Under the pieces are notes generated by a model. That model was not told the DNA's origin, did not search any database, and worked only from the letters and a program-made list of their open reading frames with translations. This document shows, piece by piece, positions 51,764-60,711 of a stretch of 64,000 bases of DNA. The DNA is from an uncultured Propionibacteriaceae bacterium. Its GTDB lineage: Bacteria > Actinomycetota > Actinomycetes > Propionibacteriales > Propionibacteriaceae. Every line of letters begins with the position of its first letter. The first letter of the stretch is position 1. The DNA is taken from NCBI GenBank assembly GCA_938046585.1, contig CALIWR010000006.1, positions 1 to 64,000 of the forward strand, in the 5' to 3' direction. Both the position numbers and the translations under genes were made by a program.

Positions 51764-53725
51764 TCAGCCGCCCAGGCCCGGCCTGCGGAGCACCGTCAGC
51801 GGCAGCAGCCGGCGTCCTGTGGGGCCGATGTCGGTCGCAGTTCCCAGCTGCGAACAGACCCCGCAGTCGTAGCAGTCAGTCCACCGACAGTCGTCGACGG
51901 TGGCCTCGTCGAGCGCTTCCTGCCAGTCCTCCCAGAGCCAGTCCCGGTCCAACCCGGAATCCAGGTGGTCCCAAGGCAGGACCTCGTCTTCGTCGCGTTC
52001 CCGGGTGGTGTACCAGTCCAGATCCACCCCGTACGGCGCCAGTTCGGTCTCGGCGCAGCGTTGCCACCGTTCGTACGAGAAGTATTCGCTCCAACCGTCG
52101 AAGATCCCGCCGTCGCGGTACACGGCCTCGATCACCCGGCCCACCCGACGGTCCCCACGCGAAAGCAGCCCCTCCACCATCCCGGGCTCGCCGTCGTGGT
52201 AGCGGAAACCGATCGCTTTGCCGTAGGAGCGATCGGCACGGATCTCGTCGCGCAGCAGGTGGAGGCGACGGTCGACGGTCTGAGCCGAAGCCTGACCCGC
52301 CCACTGGAAGGGGGTATGCGGCTTCGGGACGAAACCCCCGATCGACACTGTGCAGCGGATGTCGCGGGTCCCGCTGACCTCACGGCCGGCGGCAACCACT
52401 TTACGGGCCAGGTCGGCGATCCCGAGCACATCCTCGTCGGTCTCGGTCGGCAAACCACACATGAAGTACAGCTTCACCTGCCGCCACCCGGCCGCGAAGG
52501 CGGCAGTCACGGTGTCGATCAGGTCCTGCTCGGAGACGTTCTTATTGATCACCCGCCGCAGCCGCTCCGAACCACCCTCCGGGGCGAAGGTCAACCCGGA
52601 ACGCCGGCCACTGCGGCACAACTCGTTGGCGAGGTCCACGTTGAAAGCGTCGACCCTGGTCGACGGCAGCGACAACGACACCTGGGTGCCCTGGTAGCGG
52701 TCCGCGAGCTGCCGGGCCACCTCCGCGATCTCGGAATGGTCGGCGCTGGACAGCGACAGCAGGCCCACCTCTTCCAGCCCTGTCGCCCGCAGCCCGCTGG
52801 CGACCATGTCACCAATGGTGTCGATGCTGCGTTCCCGGACCGGGCGGGTGATCATCCCGGCCTGGCAGAACCGACAACCCCGGGTGCAGCCGCGGAAGAC
52901 CTCGACCGAGTACCGCTCGTGCACGGTCTCAGCCAACGGCACCAGCGGCGCCTTCGGGTACGGCCACCGGTCCAAGTTCTCCAGGGTATTCTTGGGCACC
53001 CGCGTTGGGATGTCAGACCGGGTCGGGCGTACCTGCCGGATCCGGCCGTTGGGCAGATAGTCAACCTGGTACAGGCTCGGTACATACCCGGAGCCAGTCT
53101 GGGCCAGGCGCAGCAACAACCCATCCCGGCCACCGGGGCGGGCCTGCGTCTTCCACTCCCGTACGATCTGGCTGATCTTCACCACCGCCTCCTCGCCATC
53201 GCCGAGCACGGCGAGGTCGATGAAGTCGGCGATCGGCTCCGGGTTGAAAGCCGCGTGCCCACCGGCGATCACCACCGGATGCGATTCGTCACGGTCGGCG
53301 GCATGCAGCGGGATCTGGGCCAGGTCCAGGCCGTGGAGCAGATTGGTGTAGCCGAGTTCGGTGGACAGGGACACCCCGAGCAGGTCGAAGGCCCGTACCG
53401 GACGGTGCCCGTCAAGGCTCAGTTGCGGCAGCCGGTGCTCGCGCAGCTGGGCGGCCAGGTCCGGCCAGACCGCGTAGGTCCGTTCGGCCAGGACCCAGTC
53501 AAGCTCGTTGAGGATCTCGTACAGGATCGCGATTCCCTGGTTCGGCTGCCCCACCTCGTACGCGTCGGGGTACATCAGGCACCAGCGCACCTGGGCCGCA
53601 TCCCACGGTTTGAGGACCGAATTGTGTTCTCCGCCGACGTACTGGATCGGCTTCGAGACGCGAGCCAGCAGCGGCTCCAGCTGGGCGAACAGCGAGCCGG
53701 GATCACGGTCTGTCACGAGGGTCAT
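51764..53725 (-). CDS. B12-binding-type radical SAM protein (TIGR03960-like)
   Basis: A 653-residue protein. The N-terminal region (LKPWDAAQVRWCLMYPDAYE, PNQGIAILYEILNE) is cobalamin-binding-like, followed by a radical SAM core with the cluster motif RGCTRGCRFCQAGM and PEGGSERLRRVINKNVSEQD. A Cys-rich C-terminal stretch (DCRWTDCYDCGVCSQLG) could hold a second cluster. It usually precedes the DUF2344 gene, here found at 46422-47129. The reaction is unknown; nucleic acid modification is suspected. Divergent from dhaK by 77 bases. Confidence 0.88.
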   Translation of the reverse strand: MTLVTDRDPGSLFAQLEPLLARVSKPIQYVGGEHNSVLKPWDAAQVRWCLMYPDAYEVGQPNQGIAILYEILNELDWVLAERTYAVWPDLAAQLREHRLPQLSLDGHRPVRAFDLLGVSLSTELGYTNLLHGLDLAQIPLHAADRDESHPVVIAGGHAAFNPEPIADFIDLAVLGDGEEAVVKISQIVREWKTQARPGGRDGLLLRLAQTGSGYVPSLYQVDYLPNGRIRQVRPTRSDIPTRVPKNTLENLDRWPYPKAPLVPLAETVHERYSVEVFRGCTRGCRFCQAGMITRPVRERSIDTIGDMVASGLRATGLEEVGLLSLSSADHSEIAEVARQLADRYQGTQVSLSLPSTRVDAFNVDLANELCRSGRRSGLTFAPEGGSERLRRVINKNVSEQDLIDTVTAAFAAGWRQVKLYFMCGLPTETDEDVLGIADLARKVVAAGREVSGTRDIRCTVSIGGFVPKPHTPFQWAGQASAQTVDRRLHLLRDEIRADRSYGKAIGFRYHDGEPGMVEGLLSRGDRRVGRVIEAVYRDGGIFDGWSEYFSYERWQRCAETELAPYGVDLDWYTTRERDEDEVLPWDHLDSGLDRDWLWEDWQEALDEATVDDCRWTDCYDCGVCSQLGTATDIGPTGRRLLPLTVLRRPGLGG

Positions 53726-53802
53726 GGCCCGACCAGGGTAGCCCAGCCGGTACGGCGGATCCCGCCCCCAACGACCGGCGACGCACCTGCCAGACTCAGC
53801 CC

Positions 53803-54801
53803 ATGAAAAAGCTGATCAACGACGCCAACGAGGTCGTCGCCGAGGCTTTAGCCGGGATGGCGGCCGCCCACCCGGACCAGCTACGGGTCGATCCCGAGCT
53901 GCGGATCGTCTACCGTCGCCAGCCGCCGACGCCGGGCAAGGTCGGGCTGGTGTCGGGCGGCGGCTGCGGACACGAGCCGCTGCATGCCGGCTTCGTCGGA
54001 CTGGGGATGTTGGACGCGGCCTGCTGCGGCGAGGTCTTCACCTCCCCGGTCCCCGACCAGGTGCTGGCCGCCACCCGTACCGTCGCCGCCGGGGCCGGGG
54101 TGCTTCACATCGTGAAGAATTACACCGGAGACGTGCTGAACTTCGAGATGGCCTGCGAGATGGCCGCCGCGGCTGGGATCCGGGTAGCGACGGTGGTCGT
54201 CGACGACGATGTCGCGGTCCAGGATTCGCTCTCCACCTCCGGCCGGCGCGGGGTCGGGACCACGGTCCTGGTAGAGAAGATTGCCGGCGCCGGCGCCGAA
54301 CAGGGGCGAGACCTGGACTCGGTACGGTCACTGGCCGCCCGGGTCGCGGCCCAGGGCCGGTCAATGGGGGTCGCGCTGAGTTCGTGCACCGTACCGACCG
54401 CCGGGCGGCCCACCTTCGAGCTGGGCGACGATGAGATCGAGGTCGGGGTCGGGATCCACGGCGAGCCGGGTCAGCGGCGGGTCCTGTTGGGGAGCGCCCG
54501 CGAGGTGGCCCAACTGCTAGTGGAACCGATCCTGGCGGACCTGGATTTCCGCGGCAGTGACACCATCTTGCTGCTGAACGGGATGGGCGCCACCCCGCTG
54601 GCCGAGTTGTACCTGATGTACCAGGAGGTGAACCGGATCCTGGCCGCCAGCGCGGTCCGGGTGGCCCGAAACCTGGTGGGCAACTACATCACCTCCTTAG
54701 AGATGGCCGGCTGCTCGGTAACCCTGCTCAAGGCCGACGCCGACATGCTGTCGTTGTGGGATGCCCCGGTCATGACGCCGGGCCTGAGATGGGGATGCTG
54801 A
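53803..54801 (+). CDS. dhaK: Dihydroxyacetone kinase, substrate-binding subunit DhaK
   Basis: A 332-residue subunit that binds dihydroxyacetone covalently through a His. Motifs: MKKLINDANEVVAEALAGMA, VGLVSGGGCGHEPLHAGFVG, IVKNYTGDVLNFEMA, and VGIHGEPGQRRVLL with the substrate-binding His near residue 220. LLNGMGATPLAELYLMYQEV closes the domain. It accepts phosphate from DhaL-ADP. First gene of a tight operon: one base separates its stop from the dhaL ATG. Confidence 0.96.
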   Translation: MKKLINDANEVVAEALAGMAAAHPDQLRVDPELRIVYRRQPPTPGKVGLVSGGGCGHEPLHAGFVGLGMLDAACCGEVFTSPVPDQVLAATRTVAAGAGVLHIVKNYTGDVLNFEMACEMAAAAGIRVATVVVDDDVAVQDSLSTSGRRGVGTTVLVEKIAGAGAEQGRDLDSVRSLAARVAAQGRSMGVALSSCTVPTAGRPTFELGDDEIEVGVGIHGEPGQRRVLLGSAREVAQLLVEPILADLDFRGSDTILLLNGMGATPLAELYLMYQEVNRILAASAVRVARNLVGNYITSLEMAGCSVTLLKADADMLSLWDAPVMTPGLRWGC

Positions 54802-54802
54802 C

Positions 54803-55417
54803 ATGGCTCTGAACACTGCTGCAGCCGCAGCCTGGATGGCTGACTTCGCCGCCCAGGTGTACCACAATGTCGACCTGTTGACCGATCTGGACCGCCAGAT
54901 CGGCGACGCCGACCACGGCTGCAATTTGAAACGTGGCACGGCCGCGGTGGCGGCCCTGGGAACCGAGGGTTTTGCCGACGCCCGCAGCTACCTGCGCAAG
55001 GCAGGGATGACGCTGGTCTCGACCGTCGGCGGCGCCAGCGGGCCGCTGTACGGGACATTCCTGATGCGGGTCGGCGGGGCCTGGCCCAAGGAAGAATCCG
55101 CCGCGGGACTGGGCGCCGCGTTGCGTGCCGGGTTGGAAGGCATCATCCAGCGCGGCAAGGCCAAGGTCGGCGACAAGACCATGGTGGACGCGCTGGTCCC
55201 GGCGCTGCGGGCGTACGACGCGGCCGCCGGCGACGGTATCGCGGCGGCGCTGATAGCCGCGGCGAAGGCCAGCGCTGCCGGCCGGGATTCCACGACGGCC
55301 CTGATCGCGCGCAAAGGCCGGGCCTCGTACCTGGGTGAGCGCAGCGCGGGAGTCCAGGACCCGGGCGCGACCAGCATGACGCTGCTGATCGAGGCGGCCG
55401 CACGGACCCTGGCCTAG
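54803..55417 (+). CDS. dhaL: Dihydroxyacetone kinase, ADP-binding subunit DhaL
   Basis: A 204-residue subunit whose bound ADP is rephosphorylated by DhaM. Seen: LTDLDRQIGDADHGCNLKRG with the Mg-binding Asp residues, LVSTVGGASGPLYGTFLMRV, GDKTMVDALVPALRAYDAAA, and the C-terminal GRASYLGERSAGVQDPGATS. Length and order are standard. Its stop is followed directly by the ATG of the DhaM fusion. Confidence 0.96.
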   Translation: MALNTAAAAAWMADFAAQVYHNVDLLTDLDRQIGDADHGCNLKRGTAAVAALGTEGFADARSYLRKAGMTLVSTVGGASGPLYGTFLMRVGGAWPKEESAAGLGAALRAGLEGIIQRGKAKVGDKTMVDALVPALRAYDAAAGDGIAAALIAAAKASAAGRDSTTALIARKGRASYLGERSAGVQDPGATSMTLLIEAAARTLA

Positions 55418-57721
55418 ATGATCGGGATCGTCGTCGTCTCGCATTCCCGCCCGCTGGCTGAGGCCGCGGTAGCGCTGGCTGTCGAGATGACCCCGCAGAC
55501 CGCCCGGCCGCGGATCGCGGTCGCGGCGGGCTTGGGACCGGATACCTTCGGCACCGATGCGGTCGCGATCGGCGAGGCCATCGCCGAGGTGGACTCCCCT
55601 GACGGGGTCCTGGTCCTGCTGGATCTCGGCAGCGCACTGCTGTCGGCCGAACTGGCTGTCGAACTCGCCGAGCCGCAACCAGTGGGTACGGTCCGGCTGA
55701 CGGCGGCCCCGCTGGTCGAGGGGCTGGTGGCAGCGGTGGTGACCGCAAGCGCCGGCAATGACCTCGAGCAGGTGGCGGTCGAGGCCGAGAACGGGCTGGC
55801 CGCCAAGCAGGAACACCTGGGGGCGCCGGCCCCGGCCGCCGGCAGCGACGAGGTCTGGGCCGTACAACCGCAGCTCACCGTCCGTCACCAGATCCGCAAC
55901 CGCCACGGGCTGCATGCCCGCCCGGCTGCCGCCCTGGTGACAGGGCTACGGGGCCTGGACGCGACCGTGCGGCTGCGGAACCTGACCACCGGCAAGGGCC
56001 CGGTCGACGCCGGCAGCATCACCCGGGTCGCCGCCCTAGGCCTGCGGCACGGGGCCAGCTTGGAGGCCACTTTCGCCGGGCCACAGGCGGCCGCTGCCCA
56101 GGCCCGGTTCCAGGAGCTGGCCGCGAACGATTTCGGCGAGCCCCACCACCCCGGCCCCGGGGCCGTCCCGGGCGGGACGGGCACCGGCCGGGAGGTGGTG
56201 TTGGCCCCGGCCGCGGTCCGCTCCGGTGAGGTGAACACCGGTGACTACCAGCCTTCGGATCCGGCTACCGAGACGGCTCGGCTGGCCGCCGCGACCGCCG
56301 AGGTCCGCCGATGGCTGGCCCGGCTGGCACAGTCCCCGGCCGAGCGGGACATCTTCGAGGCCCAACAGGCCCTGCTCAGCGACCCGGAGCTGGCCGAGCA
56401 GCTGACCGGCGACACCCGTTCGGGGACCACGGCCGTCGACGCCGTACGGCAACGTCTCGACGAGGTGGCCGCCGACTTCGACGCGCTTAGCGACCCGTAC
56501 CTGCGTGAACGTGGGCAGGACCTGCGCAGCCTGCGCCGGCTGCTGCTGCTGGCGCTGACCGGGGCCTCAGAACCGGACCCGGCCCGGGCCCACATCCTGG
56601 TAGTCGACGAATTGGACGCGGCTACCGCGGCCCGTCTACATCCCGATCTGACGCTTGGGGTGGTGACCCTGACCGGCGGGCCAACCGGTCACGGAGTGAT
56701 CGTCGCCGGCTCCCGGGGGATCCCCGTGCTGCCCGGCTGCCAGCAGGCCCGGCAGGCCCGCGACGGTGACCTGATCGGTTTCGACCCGACTACCCAGCAG
56801 TGGTGGCTACGGCCGGGACCAGAGCTGGTCGCCGAGATCCAGGACCGGGGGGCGGCCCGGGCCCGCGAGCTCGAGGCGGCGGCTCTCCTGGCCCACGAAC
56901 CGGCGGTGACCACCACGGGGATCGGTGTCCTGGTGGAATGCAACGTCGGCTCGCTGGACGACGCTCGCCGCGGGGCGGCGGCTGGCGCCGACGGATCAGG
57001 CCTGGTCCGGACCGAGATCGTCTTTGCCGACACCTGCCAGGCACCTGATGCTGGGCAGCAGGCCGAGGTCCTGGTGGCGATAGGTGAGATCCTGGGCCGC
57101 CCGATCACGGTCCGAACCTGGGACCCAGGCCCCGACAAGCCGCTAGCTTTCGTCACGGCCGGGCGAGATCCGAACCCGATGCTGGGTGAGCGCGGCATCC
57201 GCGCCGTACGTCGTCAACCAGAGCTGTTGCGAACCCAGCTCCGGGGGATCCTGCTGGCTGCCCGGCAGGTCCCGGTCCGGGTCCTGCTGCCGATGATCAG
57301 CGAGCCGGCGCAGGTGCGCTGGGCCCGGGAATTGCTCGAGCAGGTACGGGCCGAGCTGACTGACCCGCCGCCGCTGCCGCTCGGGATCATGGTCGAAGTT
57401 CCGGCGGCCGCGCTGCGAGCAGCCGACTTCGCCGGGCTGGTGGACTTTGTCTCGATCGGAACCAATGATCTGTCCCAGTACACGATGGCCGCCGACCGCG
57501 GCAATGAACGGGTCCGTGACCTGGTCCCGGCGGGCACTGCGGCCGTCTGGGACCTGGTCGAAGCCACTTGTCGGGGCCTTGCGGGGATTCCGGTCGGCGT
57601 CTGCGGCGATCTGGCCAGCGACCCGGATCAAGTCAGCGCCCTGATCAGCAGGGGGGTCACTGAGCTGAGCGTGCAGCCGCCGCTAGTCGGCCTGGTGAAG
57701 CAGGCGGTACGACGAGCCTGA
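55418..57721 (+). CDS. dhaM: DhaM-HPr-Enzyme I fusion phosphotransferase
   Basis: A 767-residue fusion. Residues 1-135 are the EIIA-mannose-like DhaM domain (IVVVSHSRPL, His9). Residues 152-240 are HPr (NRHGLHARPAAAL, His166). From about 250 to the end is a complete Enzyme I: phosphohistidine swivel domain with LTGGPTGHGVIVAG (His425), then the PEP-binding barrel with DGSGLVRTEIVF, NPMLGERGIRAV, MVEVPAAAL, SIGTNDLSQYTMAADRGN and GVCGDLASD (Cys729). E. coli DhaM, about 470 residues, ends within the swivel domain. This protein keeps all residues for PEP-dependent autophosphorylation, so it could feed DhaL without separate PTS proteins. Confidence 0.93.
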   Translation: MIGIVVVSHSRPLAEAAVALAVEMTPQTARPRIAVAAGLGPDTFGTDAVAIGEAIAEVDSPDGVLVLLDLGSALLSAELAVELAEPQPVGTVRLTAAPLVEGLVAAVVTASAGNDLEQVAVEAENGLAAKQEHLGAPAPAAGSDEVWAVQPQLTVRHQIRNRHGLHARPAAALVTGLRGLDATVRLRNLTTGKGPVDAGSITRVAALGLRHGASLEATFAGPQAAAAQARFQELAANDFGEPHHPGPGAVPGGTGTGREVVLAPAAVRSGEVNTGDYQPSDPATETARLAAATAEVRRWLARLAQSPAERDIFEAQQALLSDPELAEQLTGDTRSGTTAVDAVRQRLDEVAADFDALSDPYLRERGQDLRSLRRLLLLALTGASEPDPARAHILVVDELDAATAARLHPDLTLGVVTLTGGPTGHGVIVAGSRGIPVLPGCQQARQARDGDLIGFDPTTQQWWLRPGPELVAEIQDRGAARARELEAAALLAHEPAVTTTGIGVLVECNVGSLDDARRGAAAGADGSGLVRTEIVFADTCQAPDAGQQAEVLVAIGEILGRPITVRTWDPGPDKPLAFVTAGRDPNPMLGERGIRAVRRQPELLRTQLRGILLAARQVPVRVLLPMISEPAQVRWARELLEQVRAELTDPPPLPLGIMVEVPAAALRAADFAGLVDFVSIGTNDLSQYTMAADRGNERVRDLVPAGTAAVWDLVEATCRGLAGIPVGVCGDLASDPDQVSALISRGVTELSVQPPLVGLVKQAVRRA

Positions 57722-57767
57722 GCCTCCTCGCCTAGCTTCACCGGCGATCAGCTGGCGCCGGCGGTGT

Positions 57768-58034
57768 TCACCGCAGATTATCCAGGGAATCGACCAGGTC
57801 CTTGGCCTGCTTGAGCCCCATCCCGGTCTGATCGCGAACCTCCTTGATGGCCTGAACCTTCTGGCCGGCGCGGATGTAGCGCAGGACCCGGTCGGGATCG
57901 GTCAGCCCGTCGGCCTGGGGCCCAGCCGGGTCGGACCAGCCGGCGCTGGGCGCGCCCATCGCGTCGAGGCGGCGCACCACCTCAGCCATCTGCTGCTCGA
58001 GCCGCCCCAGCCGCCGCTCCACATCACCGAACAC
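57768..58034 (-). CDS. Small protein with L7/L12 C-terminal-like domain
   Basis: An 88-residue protein. It has an N-terminal coiled coil (VERRLGRLEQQMAEVVRRLD), a short Pro/Gly linker, and a C-terminal half (YIRAGQKVQAIKEVRDQTGM, GLKQAKDLVDSL) that resembles the L7/L12 C-terminal domain. It is not the ribosomal protein itself, as it lacks the L7/L12 N-terminal dimerisation sequence. It follows a longer protein of the same design by two bases, so the two are made together. Confidence 0.7.
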   Translation of the reverse strand: MFGDVERRLGRLEQQMAEVVRRLDAMGAPSAGWSDPAGPQADGLTDPDRVLRYIRAGQKVQAIKEVRDQTGMGLKQAKDLVDSLDNLR

Positions 58035-58036
58035 CT

Positions 58037-58885
58037 TCAGACCAGCCGATCGTGCAGCCGCTCGACAGTCTCGGCGGCGTCGCGGATATCGACCCCCAGC
58101 TGCACCCGTACTAGTCGGATCGCGTCGAGTTTGTGACCGGTCCGCAACAGCTCCAGGACCGCCGCTTCGTCCAAACCAGATTCCGTCGTCGATGACGCGG
58201 CCGGCGCGGTGGGACCGGCGGGAGCCGCCGGTCGGGACTTGGCTGCGGTCGCCGGCGCTGTACCCGACGCCGACGCCGGAGGGACAGCCTTCGAAGTGGT
58301 CGTGGCTGCCGAGGTCTGGGCAGCGGTACGGCCTGACAGCGGACGAGTGATCGAGGTGCTCGGGGACAGGGACGAGACCGGCGACCCGCTTGCGGCGCCG
58401 GGTGCCAGCGTCCGGGGACTCGGCGTGGCAACCGACGTGGAGGGTGCTGACAGGTACGACGGAGCCGGCTGAGACGGGGTTGGGTGAGGTGGGGTTGTCG
58501 GTTCGGGACGGGGCTGGGTGGCGTCAGCCAGCGACGGGGTCGGATCGGGAGACCAGCGCTGGCTGGGAGCAGCCGGTGAGGTCGGGGCCAAAGTTGTCTG
58601 CCGGGCAGTACCCGGCTCCGGAACGGAAGATTGGCCGGGCAGGGGCTGGCTTGACCTGGGCATCGCCGGGTCGGGTGCCGCGGCCGAAGGCAGGCTAGGA
58701 CGCGGCATCGCAGGCGAGGTCGGCGCCGGGCCGGGCTGCCCCGGATAGACCGGTTGGGAGGACGGGGCGGCTTGCGGGGGCTGCGGCCGAGGAATGGGGG
58801 GGATCGGGATACCGACGTGCTGGGCCAGTCTCTCGACGATCCACTCCAAACGGGCGATCCGCTGTCCAAGATCGCTGTCGGCCAT
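58037..58885 (-). CDS. Coiled-coil, Pro/Ser/Thr-rich protein with L7/L12 C-terminal-like domain
   Basis: A 282-residue protein. It has an N-terminal coiled coil (DLGQRIARLEWIVERLAQHV), then about 200 residues of Pro/Ala/Ser/Thr-rich low-complexity sequence. A C-terminal domain (DEAAVLELLRTGHKLDAIRL, VRVQLGVDIRDAAETVERL) is parallel to that of the following small protein. AGGAAGGG lies seven bases before the ATG at 58885. The pair probably interact through their coiled coils; function unknown. Confidence 0.65.
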   Translation of the reverse strand: MADSDLGQRIARLEWIVERLAQHVGIPIPPIPRPQPPQAAPSSQPVYPGQPGPAPTSPAMPRPSLPSAAAPDPAMPRSSQPLPGQSSVPEPGTARQTTLAPTSPAAPSQRWSPDPTPSLADATQPRPEPTTPPHPTPSQPAPSYLSAPSTSVATPSPRTLAPGAASGSPVSSLSPSTSITRPLSGRTAAQTSAATTTSKAVPPASASGTAPATAAKSRPAAPAGPTAPAASSTTESGLDEAAVLELLRTGHKLDAIRLVRVQLGVDIRDAAETVERLHDRLV

Positions 58886-58922
58886 GCCCAAACCCTTCCT
58901 CAGTTACGTGATGTGGTCATTG

Positions 58923-60233
58923 TCACCCGGCCACCGGGCCCGGTGAAATCTCGGCTGGGTTTGGTGAGGTCTCGACCAGTGGCCCCTGAGTGACCGGCCG
59001 GCGCCAGCGCGCCAGCAGCCACAACGCCAACGGGGCCAGCGCCAAGGTCGCCACCGTCTCGACCGCGTCCCCCAGGCCCACCGCCCCGGCGCTGCGGTCC
59101 ATCAAGTGGGAGAAGTCGACGAAGGGCAACACCCACATGGCGCTGAGATTGTTGACCACATGCCAGGCGATCGAGGCCTCCAGACCACCGGTCATCCGTA
59201 CCAGCCAGCAGGCAAGCATTCCGAAGCTGATGTAGAAGAAGTTCAAGAACAGGTCCTGGGCCAGGTGGAGCGAGGCAAAGACCAGGCTCGACGCTACCGC
59301 TGCCAGCCACCACCCCAGGCGTGAATCCCGGAACCAGGAGGCCACCGCGCGGTTGACGAGACCGCGCACCCCGACCTCTTCCCCGGCCGACTGCAACGGG
59401 GTGGTGAGCAGCACCGTCGCGATCATGAAGACGGTGTAAGGCTTCCACTCCAAGTCGGGCAACCTACCGAGCCCGATCCGAGCCCCAGTCACAGCAAGGT
59501 AGGGCACTGCGGCGACCGCCAGGCAGGACCCCAGCCAGCGCCACCGCAGCCGCCCCACCACCGAGGACAGCCAGCGAGGGCGCTGCCCCACCAGCAGCCA
59601 TTGGGTCAGGTACGCGGCCGGGATCATGGCGACGATCGTGAGGTTGTTCATGAGGAACAGCCCGGGAGTCATCCGGAAATTGGAGATGGACCCGCTGAAG
59701 AGCGTCTCCAGGGACCCGGGATTCAGCAGCAGCTGCAGCAGCAGCCAGGCCACACCGATGATCATGGTGACCGCGAACCAGCCGACGAAGAACACCACCA
59801 ATGCCACCAGGCCCCGCCACCAGGCATACGACGGCGCCCTCCAGAAACTGTGGTAGGGGGTGGGTTCGATCGGCAGCACCGCCCGCGGCGACGCGGCGTA
59901 CGGATGCTGCGGCATGTCCGCTGGCGGTCGCATCGCGACAGTCACGGACTGGCCGGCGCCAGGGTCAGGAACCGGCTGGTCCGGCCGTGCGGGAGATCCC
60001 GGCCACCCGGGACCGCCAGGCACTGTCCCGGCCATGGTCGGGCCCGACGATGGTCGAGTAACCGAGGCCTCTGGTCGTACCGGACCCATAGCGGGGACTG
60101 GGCCCATGGCAGCAGGCCCGGCAAAGCCGCCTGGCCTGGCCGCTGGGGCTGATGGGTTCATCTGTGGCCCAGCCGGGGCAGCATGAGGCGACCCTGGCAA
60201 GACCGGCCGCTCGGCGCCGGGCTGGCTGTTCAT
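58923..60233 (-). CDS. CPBP-family intramembrane glutamic protease (Rce1-like)
   Basis: A 436-residue protein. The first ~130 residues are a Pro/Gly/Met-rich cytoplasmic tail. Eight or so membrane helices follow. The CPBP motifs are SAGEEVGVRGLVNR (EExxxR type), SSLVFASLHLAQD (FxxxH) and SIAWHVVNNLSAM (HxxxN), all intact. Actinobacterial members with this layout have unknown substrates. The start overlaps the ndk stop by four bases (60230-60233), so it is translated with ndk. Confidence 0.85.
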   Translation of the reverse strand: MNSQPGAERPVLPGSPHAAPAGPQMNPSAPAARPGGFAGPAAMGPVPAMGPVRPEASVTRPSSGPTMAGTVPGGPGWPGSPARPDQPVPDPGAGQSVTVAMRPPADMPQHPYAASPRAVLPIEPTPYHSFWRAPSYAWWRGLVALVVFFVGWFAVTMIIGVAWLLLQLLLNPGSLETLFSGSISNFRMTPGLFLMNNLTIVAMIPAAYLTQWLLVGQRPRWLSSVVGRLRWRWLGSCLAVAAVPYLAVTGARIGLGRLPDLEWKPYTVFMIATVLLTTPLQSAGEEVGVRGLVNRAVASWFRDSRLGWWLAAVASSLVFASLHLAQDLFLNFFYISFGMLACWLVRMTGGLEASIAWHVVNNLSAMWVLPFVDFSHLMDRSAGAVGLGDAVETVATLALAPLALWLLARWRRPVTQGPLVETSPNPAEISPGPVAG

Positions 60234-60640
60234 CGAAGCCCCGGGAACCAGAGCGTGATCTCCCGGATCGCGCAGGCGGGCGAGTCCGAACCGTGTACCA
60301 GGTTTTCACGACCCGATACTGACCAGTCACCACGAATCGACCCGGGTTCGGCGGCCAGCGCATCAGTGGCGCCGTTCAGCCGGCGCACCGCCTCGATGGC
60401 ACGCTCACCCTCGACCACCAATGCCACCAGTGGCCCGCTGGTGAGGAAATCGCGCAGCTGCGGATACCAGGGCTTGTCGAGGTGTTCGGCGTAGTGCTGG
60501 TCGGTTAGTTCAGGGGAGGCGATCCGCATCTGCATCGCCACTAACGTGAGTCCCCGGGCCAGGTAGCGGTCGAGGATCCGCCCCGTCAGCCCGCGTCGTA
60601 CCGCGTCTGGCTTGATCAGCACGAAGGTGCGTTCGCTCAT
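60230..60640 (-). CDS. ndk: Nucleoside diphosphate kinase
   Basis: A 136-residue enzyme that transfers phosphate among nucleoside di- and triphosphates. Seen: ERTFVLIKPDAVRRGLTGRI, GPLVALVVEGERAIEAVRRL, and the active site RENLVHGSDSPACAIREI with the catalytic His. Full length. It follows folC by about 70 bases on the same strand, a common actinobacterial order. Confidence 0.97.
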   Translation of the reverse strand: MSERTFVLIKPDAVRRGLTGRILDRYLARGLTLVAMQMRIASPELTDQHYAEHLDKPWYPQLRDFLTSGPLVALVVEGERAIEAVRRLNGATDALAAEPGSIRGDWSVSGRENLVHGSDSPACAIREITLWFPGLR

Positions 60641-60711
60641 GGCGGGAGCCTACCGGTCCACAACCAGAGCAGATCCCGCAAGCCACCCGGCCCGCCCCGC
60701 AGGAGGTGCGC

